Below, in pieces: positions 52,819-61,762 of a stretch of DNA of 64,000 bases; position 1 is the stretch's first letter, and each line of letters opens with the position of its first letter. Below the pieces are notes generated by a model, which worked only from the letters and a program-made list of their open reading frames with translations, was not told where the DNA came from and did no database searches. Source of the stretch: Erythrobacter sp. NAP1 (GTDB lineage: Bacteria; Pseudomonadota; Alphaproteobacteria; Sphingomonadales; Sphingomonadaceae); contig NZ_CH672390.1 of assembly GCF_000152865.1 (NCBI RefSeq), forward strand, positions 2,023,368 through 2,087,367, read 5' to 3'. The position numbers were made by a program, and so were the translations under genes.

Positions 52819-53958
52819 TCAGTACCCGCTCAGCTCGGCAACGCGGCTGGCGTGGAAATAGGCATCGCCCAAGAACTCCTGCAGCGCACGGTCGCGCTTC
52901 ATGTAAAGGCCGATGTCGTATTCGTCGGTCATGCCAATACCGCCATGCATCTGCACGCCTTCCTTGACCGCGAGCCCGGCTGCCTTGGCGACCTTGGCCT
53001 TGGCGACCGAGATCATCAGGTCGGCGCGCTCGCTGTCGGCGTCGAGCAATTGCTGCGCCTTGATCGTGGCGGCGCGGGCGATCTCGACTTCGGAATAGAG
53101 GTGCGATGCGCGGTGCTGGAGCGCCTGAAACTCGCCGATGACCTTGCCGAATTGCTTGCGCTGCTTGAGGTAGTCGACGGTCATGTCCATCGCCCCTTGC
53201 GCAACGCCGACGCCTTCGGACGCTGCACCCACGCGGCCTGCTTTCAGCATCGCGTTCAGGATCTCGCGCCCGCCATCGACTTCGCCGATGACTGCATCGC
53301 CATCGAGCATGGTCCCGTCGAACTTCGTGTGTGTCGCCATCGAGCTGTCGACGAGGCGAACGCTGTCGTGGCTCATGTTGGCCGCATCCTTGGGAACGGC
53401 GAAGAGCGTGATGCCATCCTCGTCATCGTCTGCCCCGCTGGTGCGAGCGGCGACGACCAGCATGTCCGCGCTGGCGCCGTGGATCACGAAGCTCTTGGAG
53501 CCGGTCAGCTTGAAGCCGTTGCCCGATTTCTCGGCGCGGGTGGTTATGCGGTCAGGGCGGTGCTTGGCGGTCTCGTCGATGGCGACGGCAAAGACGCTCT
53601 CGCCTTCGATCAGGCCCGGGAAATAGCGGCCCTTCATGTCCGAACTGCCGTGACCGAGCGCAGTCGCGGCGAGTACGGATGATGTCAGAAACGGCGATGG
53701 CGTCAGGTTGCGGCCGATCTCTTCAAGCACGATCCCTGCCTCGACATGGCCCATGCCCAGCCCGCCATCATCCTCGGCAACCAGCATGCCGGTGAAGCCC
53801 ATTTCGGCCATCTGCTTCCACAGACCGTGGCCAAAACCGTCCTTACAATCGCGGTCACGCCAGTGGCGCAGCTGCTTCGCGATGTTGCCTTCTTCGGCCA
53901 TGAAGCCGCTGGCGCTGTCGGCCAGCATGGCCTGATCTTCGTCGTGAAAAAGGGGCAT
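52819..53958 (-). CDS. Acyl-CoA dehydrogenase (smaller subunit type)
   Basis: A 379-aa flavoprotein of the acyl-CoA dehydrogenase family. It has AEEGNIAKQLRHWRD near the N-terminus, GMLVAEDDGGLGMGHVEAGIVLEEIG, and the C-terminal QMHGGIGMTDEYDIGLYMKR. The substrate-binding half is less conserved than in the partner at 54370-55578; such pairs often form heteromers in steroid or terpenoid degradation. It is followed by an SDR 14 bp away. Confidence 0.9.
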   Translation of the reverse strand: MPLFHDEDQAMLADSASGFMAEEGNIAKQLRHWRDRDCKDGFGHGLWKQMAEMGFTGMLVAEDDGGLGMGHVEAGIVLEEIGRNLTPSPFLTSSVLAATALGHGSSDMKGRYFPGLIEGESVFAVAIDETAKHRPDRITTRAEKSGNGFKLTGSKSFVIHGASADMLVVAARTSGADDDEDGITLFAVPKDAANMSHDSVRLVDSSMATHTKFDGTMLDGDAVIGEVDGGREILNAMLKAGRVGAASEGVGVAQGAMDMTVDYLKQRKQFGKVIGEFQALQHRASHLYSEVEIARAATIKAQQLLDADSERADLMISVAKAKVAKAAGLAVKEGVQMHGGIGMTDEYDIGLYMKRDRALQEFLGDAYFHASRVAELSGY

Positions 53959-53982
53959 TTCAGGGTCCTCGAATTTGTCTTC

Positions 53983-54366
53983 TTATTGCTGTGAAACCGC
54001 GTTGGACAGCCAACGGGTCAGCTTGATTTTGTCGATCGGGTCGTTGAACAGGAGGTAGGCGCCATCGAAGCCGCGCCCTGCCAGTTTCACTTCGAAGAGC
54101 GTCCCTGCATCTACCGAAACGACATCAATCGACGCTGTGCGGATGAAGCTGATGATCGAACGCTTCTTGAACAGGCCTGCATTGTTGACGAGTATGAGGC
54201 GGAGGTTGGTGAAGGCCGCGCCGCCGCTTTCGCCACGGGTCGCGATCTCTATTTCCTCACCATCAAGGAGCAGTGGGTTTACCTGCTCGATGGTTTCCCC
54301 ACCGCCCGTCTCATCACCAAGAGCTGCTCCCCAGAAATGCGAGAGCAGTATGTTTGTGTCGCCCAC
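53983..54366 (-). CDS. Bacterial PH-domain-like protein
   Basis: A 127-aa soluble protein. The pattern NPLLLDGEEIEIATRG, FTNLRLILVN and RSIISFIRTASIDVVSV fits the bacterial pleckstrin-homology-like fold. It lies between the two acyl-CoA dehydrogenase genes (25 and 3 bp gaps), so it is in their operon, but its role there is unclear. Confidence 0.72.
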   Translation of the reverse strand: MGDTNILLSHFWGAALGDETGGGETIEQVNPLLLDGEEIEIATRGESGGAAFTNLRLILVNNAGLFKKRSIISFIRTASIDVVSVDAGTLFEVKLAGRGFDGAYLLFNDPIDKIKLTRWLSNAVSQQ

Positions 54367-54369
54367 GGC

Positions 54370-55578
54370 TTACGACCCCGGCAGTTCGAGGATGCGCTTC
54401 GAAATGACGTTGAGCATGACTTCCGAGGTTCCGCCCTCGATCGAGTTTGCCTTGGTGCGGAGCCAGTTGCGCGAGGGCTTGCCGCCGCTCGTTTCTTCGC
54501 TTTCCCATTCAAGGCTACGCGAACCGCCTGCGCTCATCATTAGTTCGTGGCGGCGCTTGTTCAGCTCGGTGCCGACATACTTCATCATGTTGGGCTGAGC
54601 CGGGTGGCCCTTGCCCGCTTTCATCTCGTCCATGAACTTTTCGGCCATGGCGGTGAAGGCGAGCGCGTCGACGTCGAACAGCGCAAGCTCGCTGCGCAGG
54701 ATCGGATCGAGGTCGTCGCCGGTTTTGCCCGCATGGCGCTTCATGGCAGAGCCGATGGCTGCGGTGCGTTCACCGCCGCCCATGCCCGAAATCATCTCGC
54801 GCTCGTGGCCGAGGAGGTACTTCGCCACGTCCCAACCGCGACCCACCTCGCCGACATGGCCGGGAACGTCCTCGCCGTAGGACTTGGGTACTTTCACGTC
54901 GTCAAAGAAGGTTTCGCAGAACGGGCTGTTGCCGCTGATCAGCAGGATCGGCTTTGTCGAGACGCCCTCACCCGCCATGTCGAACAACATGAAGGTGATG
55001 CCCTTGTACTTGTCGTTCTTGTCGGTGCGGACAAGGCAGAAAATCCAGTCGGCCTGATCGGCGTAGGAGGTCCAGATCTTCTGACCGTTGACGACCCAGT
55101 GGTCGCCCTTGTCTTCGCCATAGGTCTGCATCGAGACAAGGTCCGAACCGCTGCCCGGCTCCGAATAGCCCTGGCACCAGCGGATTTCGCCGCGTGCGAT
55201 TTCGTTGAGGAAGCGCTTCTTCTGGCCCTCGGTCCCGAATTGCAGAAGCGCAGGGCCGAGCATCCAGATGCCGAAAGATGAGAGCGGCGGACGCGCGCCG
55301 ATGCGGCTCATTTCCTGACGCAGGATCTTGGCCTCGGGTGCGCTGAGGCCTGCACCGCCATACTCCTTGGGCCAGCTTGGCACGGTGTAGCCCTTGTCGC
55401 GGGCGGCTTCGAACCATGCCTTTTGCGCATCGTTCTTGAAGGTTGCATTGCGGCCGCCCCAGTAGACGTCATCGTCCTCGCGCACGGGTTGGCGCATTTC
55501 TGGGGGGCAATTGGCTTCAAGCCATTCTCGGGTTTCCTGACGGAAGGCTTCCAGATCGGTCACAGTTTGGTCAGCCAT
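54370..55578 (-). CDS. Acyl-CoA dehydrogenase
   Basis: A 402-aa flavoenzyme: WPKEYGGAGLSAPEAKILRQEM, the FAD/acyl segment WCQGYSEPGSGSDLVSMQT and the C-terminal EGGTSEVMLNVISKRILELPG. The last region is the typical dehydrogenase signature. It is the first gene of the minus-strand arm and oxidises an acyl-CoA, passing electrons to ETF. Confidence 0.94.
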   Translation of the reverse strand: MADQTVTDLEAFRQETREWLEANCPPEMRQPVREDDDVYWGGRNATFKNDAQKAWFEAARDKGYTVPSWPKEYGGAGLSAPEAKILRQEMSRIGARPPLSSFGIWMLGPALLQFGTEGQKKRFLNEIARGEIRWCQGYSEPGSGSDLVSMQTYGEDKGDHWVVNGQKIWTSYADQADWIFCLVRTDKNDKYKGITFMLFDMAGEGVSTKPILLISGNSPFCETFFDDVKVPKSYGEDVPGHVGEVGRGWDVAKYLLGHEREMISGMGGGERTAAIGSAMKRHAGKTGDDLDPILRSELALFDVDALAFTAMAEKFMDEMKAGKGHPAQPNMMKYVGTELNKRRHELMMSAGGSRSLEWESEETSGGKPSRNWLRTKANSIEGGTSEVMLNVISKRILELPGS

Positions 55579-55761
55579 TGGAGGCGACTCCTCTCTCTTG
55601 TCTCTCGCGGGATAAGTTGACGCTTACGTTATCGTCATTTGCCCATGCGCCGCAAGCACACTTCGCGTGTGCTTGCATGCCGTAACGTCATCCGGATTAC
55701 GTTGACGCAAGCCTCATTGCGATTAGGTTGCAATTGAGGATGCAAGAGAGGGTAACAATTA
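55579..55761. promoter_or_regulatory. Divergent control region with three dyads
   Basis: Two 20-bp inverted repeats lie here: TGACGCTTACGTTATCGTCA (55618-55637, 8 of 10 pairs) and AACGTCATCCGGATTACGTT (55684-55703, 9 of 10 pairs). Between them GCAAGCACAC and GTGTGCTTGC form a perfect 10-bp stem around TTCGC (55652-55676). The two long dyads resemble operators for TetR-type regulators and sit between divergent catabolic arms. Confidence 0.6.
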
Positions 55762-56634
55762 ATGAGATTCGCCGGAAAAACGGTAATCATCACGGGCGCG
55801 GCATCGGGCATCGGCCTTGCCACTACGCAGCTTTTCGCCCGCGAGGGTGCTACCGTTTTTGCAAGCGATATCGACAGCGTCGGCGGTGAAAAACTGGCGG
55901 CGGAGAGTGAGGGCGATGTCCGCTTCGTCCATAGCGACGTCACCGACCCCGCTTCGATCAAGGCCCTGATGGACAAGGCTGCGAGCGAGACAGGCGGCAT
56001 CGACACCGTCTTCAACAATGCAGCAGCGGGCGGCGCGCGCCCCGGCATCGACGAGATCGAGCCTGAAGAATGGGACATGACGATGGACCTTGTCCTTCGC
56101 TCGGTCGCATTCGGCATCCGCTATGCCGTGCCGCACATGAAGGGGCGAAAAGGCGCGAGCATCGTCAATGTCTCCAGCGTCGCAGCAGTCGGTCCGGGCT
56201 ATTCGCCGACCGCCTATGCCGTTGCGAAAGCGGGCGTTCTTCACCTGACCAAGTGTGCCGCTGCCGATCTGGCCCAGCACGATATCCGCGTGAACGCGAT
56301 CCAGCCCGGCTTCATCAACACCAACATCTTCACCTCCACGCTCGAAATTCCGGACGAGATGAAGACGATGGCGAACGCTGCCATCGCGCAGCTTTCCTCC
56401 AACGCCCAGCCGGTCAAACGCGGTGGGCAGCCCAATGACATTGCCGAAGCGGTGGCTTATCTCGCAAGCGAGGCTGCGAGCTTCGTAACCGGCACGTCCC
56501 TCATCGTCGATGGCGGGATCACCATTGGCCCGAGACATTGCTGGGACCCGGAGGAAGAGACGCTGTTTGCCGGGCTCGAAGCGATGGAAGAACAAGCCAA
56601 GGCCGCCGCCGCTGCTGATGCGGCAGGCCAGTAA
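55762..56634 (+). CDS. SDR-family oxidoreductase
   Basis: A 290-aa dehydrogenase with GAASGIGLATTQLF, NNAAAGGARPG, a VSSVAAVGPGYSPTAYAVAK segment carrying YxxxK, and AVAYLASEAASFVTGTSLIVDGG. It is a classical SDR likely to oxidise an alcohol or 3-hydroxyacyl group. Its TAA shares bases with the transporter ATG (TAATG). Confidence 0.92.
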   Translation: MRFAGKTVIITGAASGIGLATTQLFAREGATVFASDIDSVGGEKLAAESEGDVRFVHSDVTDPASIKALMDKAASETGGIDTVFNNAAAGGARPGIDEIEPEEWDMTMDLVLRSVAFGIRYAVPHMKGRKGASIVNVSSVAAVGPGYSPTAYAVAKAGVLHLTKCAAADLAQHDIRVNAIQPGFINTNIFTSTLEIPDEMKTMANAAIAQLSSNAQPVKRGGQPNDIAEAVAYLASEAASFVTGTSLIVDGGITIGPRHCWDPEEETLFAGLEAMEEQAKAAAAADAAGQ

Positions 56635-58121
56635 TGGCGTTTACGCAAGGCAAGCTTCCCGGTCGTCTCAAGCTGATCCACGGCTTCGGCGCAGTTGCGT
56701 TCGGGGTGAAGGATTCCGGTTTCTCATTCTTCCTGCTGATCTTTTACAATCAGGTGCTCGGCATGGATGCGCGGTTGGTCAGCCTCGCTTTGCTGATTGC
56801 GCTTCTGGTCGATGCGGTGATTGACCCGATCATCGGCAACCTCTCCGACCGCACTTACACCCGCTGGGGCAGGCGCTTGCCGTGGCTCTACATCGCGCCC
56901 ATCCCGCTTGCAGTGGTTTGGGTGATGCTGTGGTCCCCGCCGGGGGGCGAAGCGCCGAGTTTCTATGGCCTCGTCGGCATCGCCATCGCGGTACGCATTC
57001 TGCTGTCAGCCTGCGAAGTGCCTTCGGTCAGCCTCGTGCCTGAAATCACGCAGGATTATGACGAGCGTACCACGCTCTTCCGCTATCGCTTCCTGTCGGG
57101 TTGGCTTGGCGGGCTCTTGATGATGGCGCTCGCCTACACCGTCTTCATGCCGGGGGCGGACGGGCTCCTGCAGGAAGAGGGTTACATTTACTTCGGTGCG
57201 TTCGGAGCCGGGCTGATGGCGATTTCGGTGATCGGGTCGGCTGCGGGCCAGCACTACCTTGTCGCCCACCTGCCCGAGCACAAGCCGCCACCTTTTTCAT
57301 TGAAGGGCGCGTTCGCCGAGATCTTCGATGCGTTCTCTGAGAAAAGCTTCCTGATCTTCGCCGCGGGCGCGCTCGCGGCATATATCAGCCAAGGGATGAC
57401 GTTCTCGATCCTCAACTACCTCAACCTGTTCGTCTGGCAGTTGAAGGAAAACGAGCTGATCCTGTTCCCGGCGACACTGTTCCTGTCCGTAGTGCTGATG
57501 TTCGTCATCGTCGGCCCGATGCACCGCAGATGGGGCAAGGCCCGCTCAGCCGCAATTGCCGCGCTGGGCGCGCTGCTGATCGGTTTCACGCCCTACGCGC
57601 TGCTGCTTGCCGGTCTGTGGTTCGAGCGCGGCACGCCTGCTTCGACCTATGGCTATTTCGCGTTCCTTCTGTTCGGCAACACGCTGGGCGTCGTGATGAT
57701 GATTTCGGCCACCTCCATGATCGCGGAGATTGTCGAAGCCTTCGAAGAACGCACCCACCGCCGCGCCGAGGCTGCTTTTTATTCGGGTAACTGGCTGATC
57801 CAGAAATGCGCCACCGGAGCAGGCATTTTTCTGACCGGGCAGATTATCGGCCTTGCACAGCTTTCGACCGACGCCGATCCCGGCTCGGTACCCGGCGCGG
57901 TGATTAACGACATGGTGCTCTACTATGGCAGCGCCTCGATCGTGCTCGCACTGCTCGCGGCATACTGGCTCGGCAGCTTTCCAATCGGACGTGAAGAGCA
58001 CGAGGCGCGGCTCGAACGCCTCCATCGTCGGCATGCCGGCAAGGATGAAGGCGTGCCACTGGGAGGCAAGACCATCGGAGACGCCGCGCGCGCCGACCCC
58101 GATGCCCATTCGGTGATTTGA
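56634..58121 (+). CDS. MFS transporter of the GPH:cation symporter type
   Basis: A 495-aa protein with about 12 membrane helices. The cytoplasmic motif GNLSDRTYTRWGRRLPWLY after TM2 is characteristic of the GPH group. By position it probably imports the substrate of this catabolic cluster. It is coupled to the upstream SDR. Confidence 0.9.
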   Translation: MAFTQGKLPGRLKLIHGFGAVAFGVKDSGFSFFLLIFYNQVLGMDARLVSLALLIALLVDAVIDPIIGNLSDRTYTRWGRRLPWLYIAPIPLAVVWVMLWSPPGGEAPSFYGLVGIAIAVRILLSACEVPSVSLVPEITQDYDERTTLFRYRFLSGWLGGLLMMALAYTVFMPGADGLLQEEGYIYFGAFGAGLMAISVIGSAAGQHYLVAHLPEHKPPPFSLKGAFAEIFDAFSEKSFLIFAAGALAAYISQGMTFSILNYLNLFVWQLKENELILFPATLFLSVVLMFVIVGPMHRRWGKARSAAIAALGALLIGFTPYALLLAGLWFERGTPASTYGYFAFLLFGNTLGVVMMISATSMIAEIVEAFEERTHRRAEAAFYSGNWLIQKCATGAGIFLTGQIIGLAQLSTDADPGSVPGAVINDMVLYYGSASIVLALLAAYWLGSFPIGREEHEARLERLHRRHAGKDEGVPLGGKTIGDAARADPDAHSVI

Positions 58122-58215
58122 TCGGCAAAACTTACCCTTGGCGCAGCTTACCGGCTCTGCCACGGTCGATTTCAACAGATTCGGTTTCAGATAAGGACGA
58201 GAGAGGAACACCCCC

Positions 58216-59550
58216 ATGGATTTCGAACCCACAGAACGCCAGGCCTATTGGCGCGACCGCGTGCGCAATTTCATCGAAAAGCACGTGCGTCCCAACATGG
58301 ACACCTACAAGCAGCAGGACGCCGAGGGCGACCGCTGGAAGGTGATCCAGATCATCGAAGACAAGAAAGCCATCGCCAAGGACGAAGGCATCTGGAACCT
58401 GTTCATGCCCCCGCGCAATGACAGCCACCACCATGTCGACGACACCTTCGAATTCGAAGGTCCCGGCCTCACCAACCTCGAATATGCGCTGTGCGCAGAG
58501 GAAATGGGCCGCATCGGCTGGGCATCGGAAGTCTTCAATTGCTCCGCTCCCGACACCGGCAACATGGAAGTGTTCCACCGCTACGGCACGCGTGAACAGA
58601 AGGAAGAGTGGCTGCGTCCGCTGATGAACGGCGAAATCCGCAGCGCCTTCCTCATGACGGAGCCTTACACGGCATCCTCGGACGCGACGAACATCGAGAC
58701 CCGGATTGAGCGCGACGGCGACGAATATGTCATCAACGGCCGCAAGTGGTGGTCGTCGGGCCTTGGCGATCCGCGCTGCAAGGTCGCGATTGTCATGGGC
58801 AAGACCGACTTCGAAGCCAAGCGTCACGCGCAGCAATCGATGGTCCTCATGCCGATCGACACGCCCGGTGTGAACGTGATCCGACACCTGCCCGTCTTCG
58901 GCTATGACGATGCACCGCACGGCCACATGGAAGTCGAGATGAAGGACGTGCGCGTCCCTGTCTCCAACATGCTGCTGGGCGAAGGTCGCGGTTTCGAGAT
59001 CGCACAGGGGCGCCTCGGCCCGGGCCGTATCCACCACTGCATGCGCACCATCGGCGTTGCCGAAGAAGCGCTGGCGAAAATGTGCCGCCGTCTGCAAGAG
59101 CGCGAAGCGTTCGGTAAGCCGATCTACAAGCACTCGGTCTGGGAAGAGCGCATTGCGCGTGCCCGCATCGACATCGACATGACGCGCCTCCTGTGCCTCA
59201 AGGCCGCAGACATGATGGACAAGGTCGGCAACAAGTCGGCCAAGCAGGAAATCGCCATGATCAAGGTGCAGGCCCCGAACATGGCCCTCAAGATCATCGA
59301 CGATGCGATCCAGGCCCATGGCGGCGGCGGCGTGTCCGAGGATTATGGCCTCGCGAGTGCCTACGCTCACCAGCGCACGCTTCGCCTTGCCGATGGTCCC
59401 GACGAGGTCCACGCACGCTCGATCGCGCGCATGGAAATCGGCAAGCACGCACCGCAAGAAGGCCCGACCGCTAACGCCCTTCGCGATGGTGGCGGCGCTG
59501 CGAACGATGCAGGCGCGTTCAGCTCGGGCGACATGGGCGTCGCTCGCTAA
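58216..59550 (+). CDS. Acyl-CoA dehydrogenase
   Basis: A 444-aa flavoenzyme related to ACAD10/11-type dehydrogenases: [62 protein letters not shown] and [21 protein letters not shown]. It is longer than the other two by an extended C-terminus. It is followed by an alcohol dehydrogenase and an APH-fold kinase. Confidence 0.93.
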   Translation: MDFEPTERQAYWRDRVRNFIEKHVRPNMDTYKQQDAEGDRWKVIQIIEDKKAIAKDEGIWNLFMPPRNDSHHHVDDTFEFEGPGLTNLEYALCAEEMGRIGWASEVFNCSAPDTGNMEVFHRYGTREQKEEWLRPLMNGEIRSAFLMTEPYTASSDATNIETRIERDGDEYVINGRKWWSSGLGDPRCKVAIVMGKTDFEAKRHAQQSMVLMPIDTPGVNVIRHLPVFGYDDAPHGHMEVEMKDVRVPVSNMLLGEGRGFEIAQGRLGPGRIHHCMRTIGVAEEALAKMCRRLQEREAFGKPIYKHSVWEERIARARIDIDMTRLLCLKAADMMDKVGNKSAKQEIAMIKVQAPNMALKIIDDAIQAHGGGGVSEDYGLASAYAHQRTLRLADGPDEVHARSIARMEIGKHAPQEGPTANALRDGGGAANDAGAFSSGDMGVAR

Positions 59551-59594
59551 GCCACACGTAAAGGCCCGCAAGGGCGCGAGAGGGGAAGCCAAAG

Positions 59595-60683
59595 ATGGCA
59601 AAAGCAGCAATCCTGGAGCAACCGGGAGAGGGGCTAGTGATCGGCGAGGTCGAATATTCCGACCCCGCCCCTCACGAAGTCCTGATCGACACCAAGGCGT
59701 GTGGCCTGTGCCACTCCGACCTACACTTCATCGACGGTGCCTATCCGCATGCCCTGCCCTGCGTGCCGGGCCACGAAGCCGCTGGCGTCGTACGCGCGGT
59801 GGGCAGTGAAGTGCGAACGGTGAAGCCGGGCGATCACGTCGTCTCGTGCCTTTCCGCCTTTTGCGGAACCTGCGAGTTCTGCGTGACGGGCCGCATGGCG
59901 CTGTGTCTTGGCGGGGCGACCCGCCGGGCCAAGGGCGATGCCCCGCGCATGACCCGCGCGGATGGTTCACCGGTTGCCCAGATGCTCAACCTCTCGGCCC
60001 TGTCCGAGCAGATGCTGATCCACGAAAACGCCTGCGTCGCGATTGACAAGGACATGCCGCTGGACCGCGCTGCCGTCATCGGATGTGCGGTCACGACGGG
60101 CGCTGGCACGATCTTCAACGCATGCAAGGTGACACCGGGTGAAACCGTGCTGGTCGTCGGCTGCGGGGGCGTGGGACTTGCCACGATCAACGCAGCCAAG
60201 ATCGCTGGCGCTGGCAAGGTCATCGCGGCCGATCCGCTTCCCGAAAAGCGCGAACTCGCAAAGGTTCTGGGCGCGACCCACACGGTCGATGCGCTTGCCG
60301 ACGATGCGGCAAAGCAGATCCTCGAAATCTCGGGCGGCGGCGTCCACTGGGGGATCGAGGCTGTGGGTCGTCAGGCCTCGGCAGACCTCGCGGTTGCTTC
60401 GCTGAGGCGCGGCGGGACGGCGGTGATCCTCGGCATGATGCCGCTCGACTGCAAGGTCGGGCTGGGCGCGATGGACCTGCTTGGCGGCAAGAAGCTGATG
60501 GGCGCGATCATGGGGATGAACCACTTCCCGGTCGACCTCCCGCGCCTCGTCGATTTCTACATGCGCGGACTGCTCGACCTCGACACGATTATTGCTGAGC
60601 GCATCGGGCTTGAGGATGTGAATGCCGGGTTCGACAAAATGCGCGAAGGGAGCCACGCACGCAGCGTGGTCATGTTCGACTGA
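59595..60683 (+). CDS. Zinc-dependent alcohol dehydrogenase
   Basis: A 362-aa medium-chain dehydrogenase with catalytic zinc ligands in CGLCHSDLHFIDG and GHEAAGVV, structural zinc cysteines in CGTCEFC, and the NAD fold VVGCGGVGLATINAAKIAGA. It oxidises an alcohol to an aldehyde or ketone. Its TGA shares a base with the next ATG. Confidence 0.94.
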   Translation: MAKAAILEQPGEGLVIGEVEYSDPAPHEVLIDTKACGLCHSDLHFIDGAYPHALPCVPGHEAAGVVRAVGSEVRTVKPGDHVVSCLSAFCGTCEFCVTGRMALCLGGATRRAKGDAPRMTRADGSPVAQMLNLSALSEQMLIHENACVAIDKDMPLDRAAVIGCAVTTGAGTIFNACKVTPGETVLVVGCGGVGLATINAAKIAGAGKVIAADPLPEKRELAKVLGATHTVDALADDAAKQILEISGGGVHWGIEAVGRQASADLAVASLRRGGTAVILGMMPLDCKVGLGAMDLLGGKKLMGAIMGMNHFPVDLPRLVDFYMRGLLDLDTIIAERIGLEDVNAGFDKMREGSHARSVVMFD

Positions 60684-61753
60684 TGGACATTGATTTTGAC
60701 AAGGAAATGGTCGGCACGGTCGAGGTCGAAGAGCGCGACAAGCTCGACCTTGAAGCTCTGACCCAGTGGTTCGAGGCCAATGTCGAAGGCTTCGCCGGGC
60801 CGATCAGCTACACCAAGTTCAAGGGCGGGCAATCCAACCCGACCTACAAGATCGAGACGCCAGAAACGAACTACGTCCTGCGCCGCCAGCCCTTCGGCAA
60901 GCTGTTGCCGTCGGCCCACGCGGTGGACCGCGAATATGCAGCGATGACGGGCCTTCACCCGACCGGCTTTCCGGTGCCCAAGACCTATGGCCTTTGCGAA
61001 GATGCCGAGGTTATCGGCTCGAAATTCTTCGTTATGAGCATGGCTGACGGTCGCTCGCTGTGGAACGGCGCGCTGCCGGGGATGGAGCCGGAAGAACGCC
61101 GCGCCCATTACCACGCGCTGATCGACACGATGGCCGACCTGCACCTCAAGAAGCCTGCCGAAATCGGGCTTAGCGATTATGGTAAGCCGACCGATTATTG
61201 CGCGCGCCAGATCTCGCGCTGGTCGAAGCAGTACAAGCTCTCCGAAACAGAGCACATGCCCCAGATGGAGCGGCTGATCGAATGGCTGCCCGAGACGATC
61301 CCGCCACAGCATGAAAGCTCTGTGGTGCATGGCGACTACCGGCTCGACAACGTGATTTTTCACAAGACCGAGCCCCGCATCATCGCAGTGCTCGACTGGG
61401 AGCTGTCGACGCTAGGCGATCCGATTGCGGATTTTAGCTACCTGATGCTCAACTGGTTCCAGCCTGCAGACGGGCGCGCGGGGCTGCTTGGGCTTGATCT
61501 GGGCGATCTCGGCATTCCCACTGTCGAGGAAGCGGTCGAACGCTATGTTGCGCGCACCGGTTATCCCGTGCCGCCGATGGATTGGTATTTTGCCTACAAC
61601 CTGTTCCGGCTGGCGGGCATCATGCAGGGCATCAAGAAGCGTGTGATCGACGGCACTGCCTCGTCTGCACACGCCAAGTCGATGAGCGAACGCGTTGCGC
61701 CGTTGGTCGAGCGCGCATACATGTTTGCGCGCGATGCCGGGATGCCTGAATAG
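60683..61753 (+). CDS. APH-fold phosphotransferase (ACAD10/11-associated type)
   Basis: A 356-aa kinase-like protein: FKGGQSNPTYKIETPETNYVLRRQP (nucleotide-binding), SVVHGDYRLDNVIFH (catalytic Asp and Asn) and VLDWELSTLGDPIADFSYL (metal-binding Asp). In ACAD10/11 a similar domain phosphorylates 4-hydroxyacyl-CoAs before the dehydrogenase removes phosphate. The gene order dehydrogenase-ADH-kinase fits that reaction. Confidence 0.88.
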   Translation: MDIDFDKEMVGTVEVEERDKLDLEALTQWFEANVEGFAGPISYTKFKGGQSNPTYKIETPETNYVLRRQPFGKLLPSAHAVDREYAAMTGLHPTGFPVPKTYGLCEDAEVIGSKFFVMSMADGRSLWNGALPGMEPEERRAHYHALIDTMADLHLKKPAEIGLSDYGKPTDYCARQISRWSKQYKLSETEHMPQMERLIEWLPETIPPQHESSVVHGDYRLDNVIFHKTEPRIIAVLDWELSTLGDPIADFSYLMLNWFQPADGRAGLLGLDLGDLGIPTVEEAVERYVARTGYPVPPMDWYFAYNLFRLAGIMQGIKKRVIDGTASSAHAKSMSERVAPLVERAYMFARDAGMPE

Positions 61754-61762
61754 AGCGGGTGG

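Noticed and set aside
58132..59610. 492-codon minus-strand frame opposite an acyl-CoA dehydrogenase
   Set aside because: Antisense shadow of a certain gene; composition is His/Val/Ala-rich without motifs.
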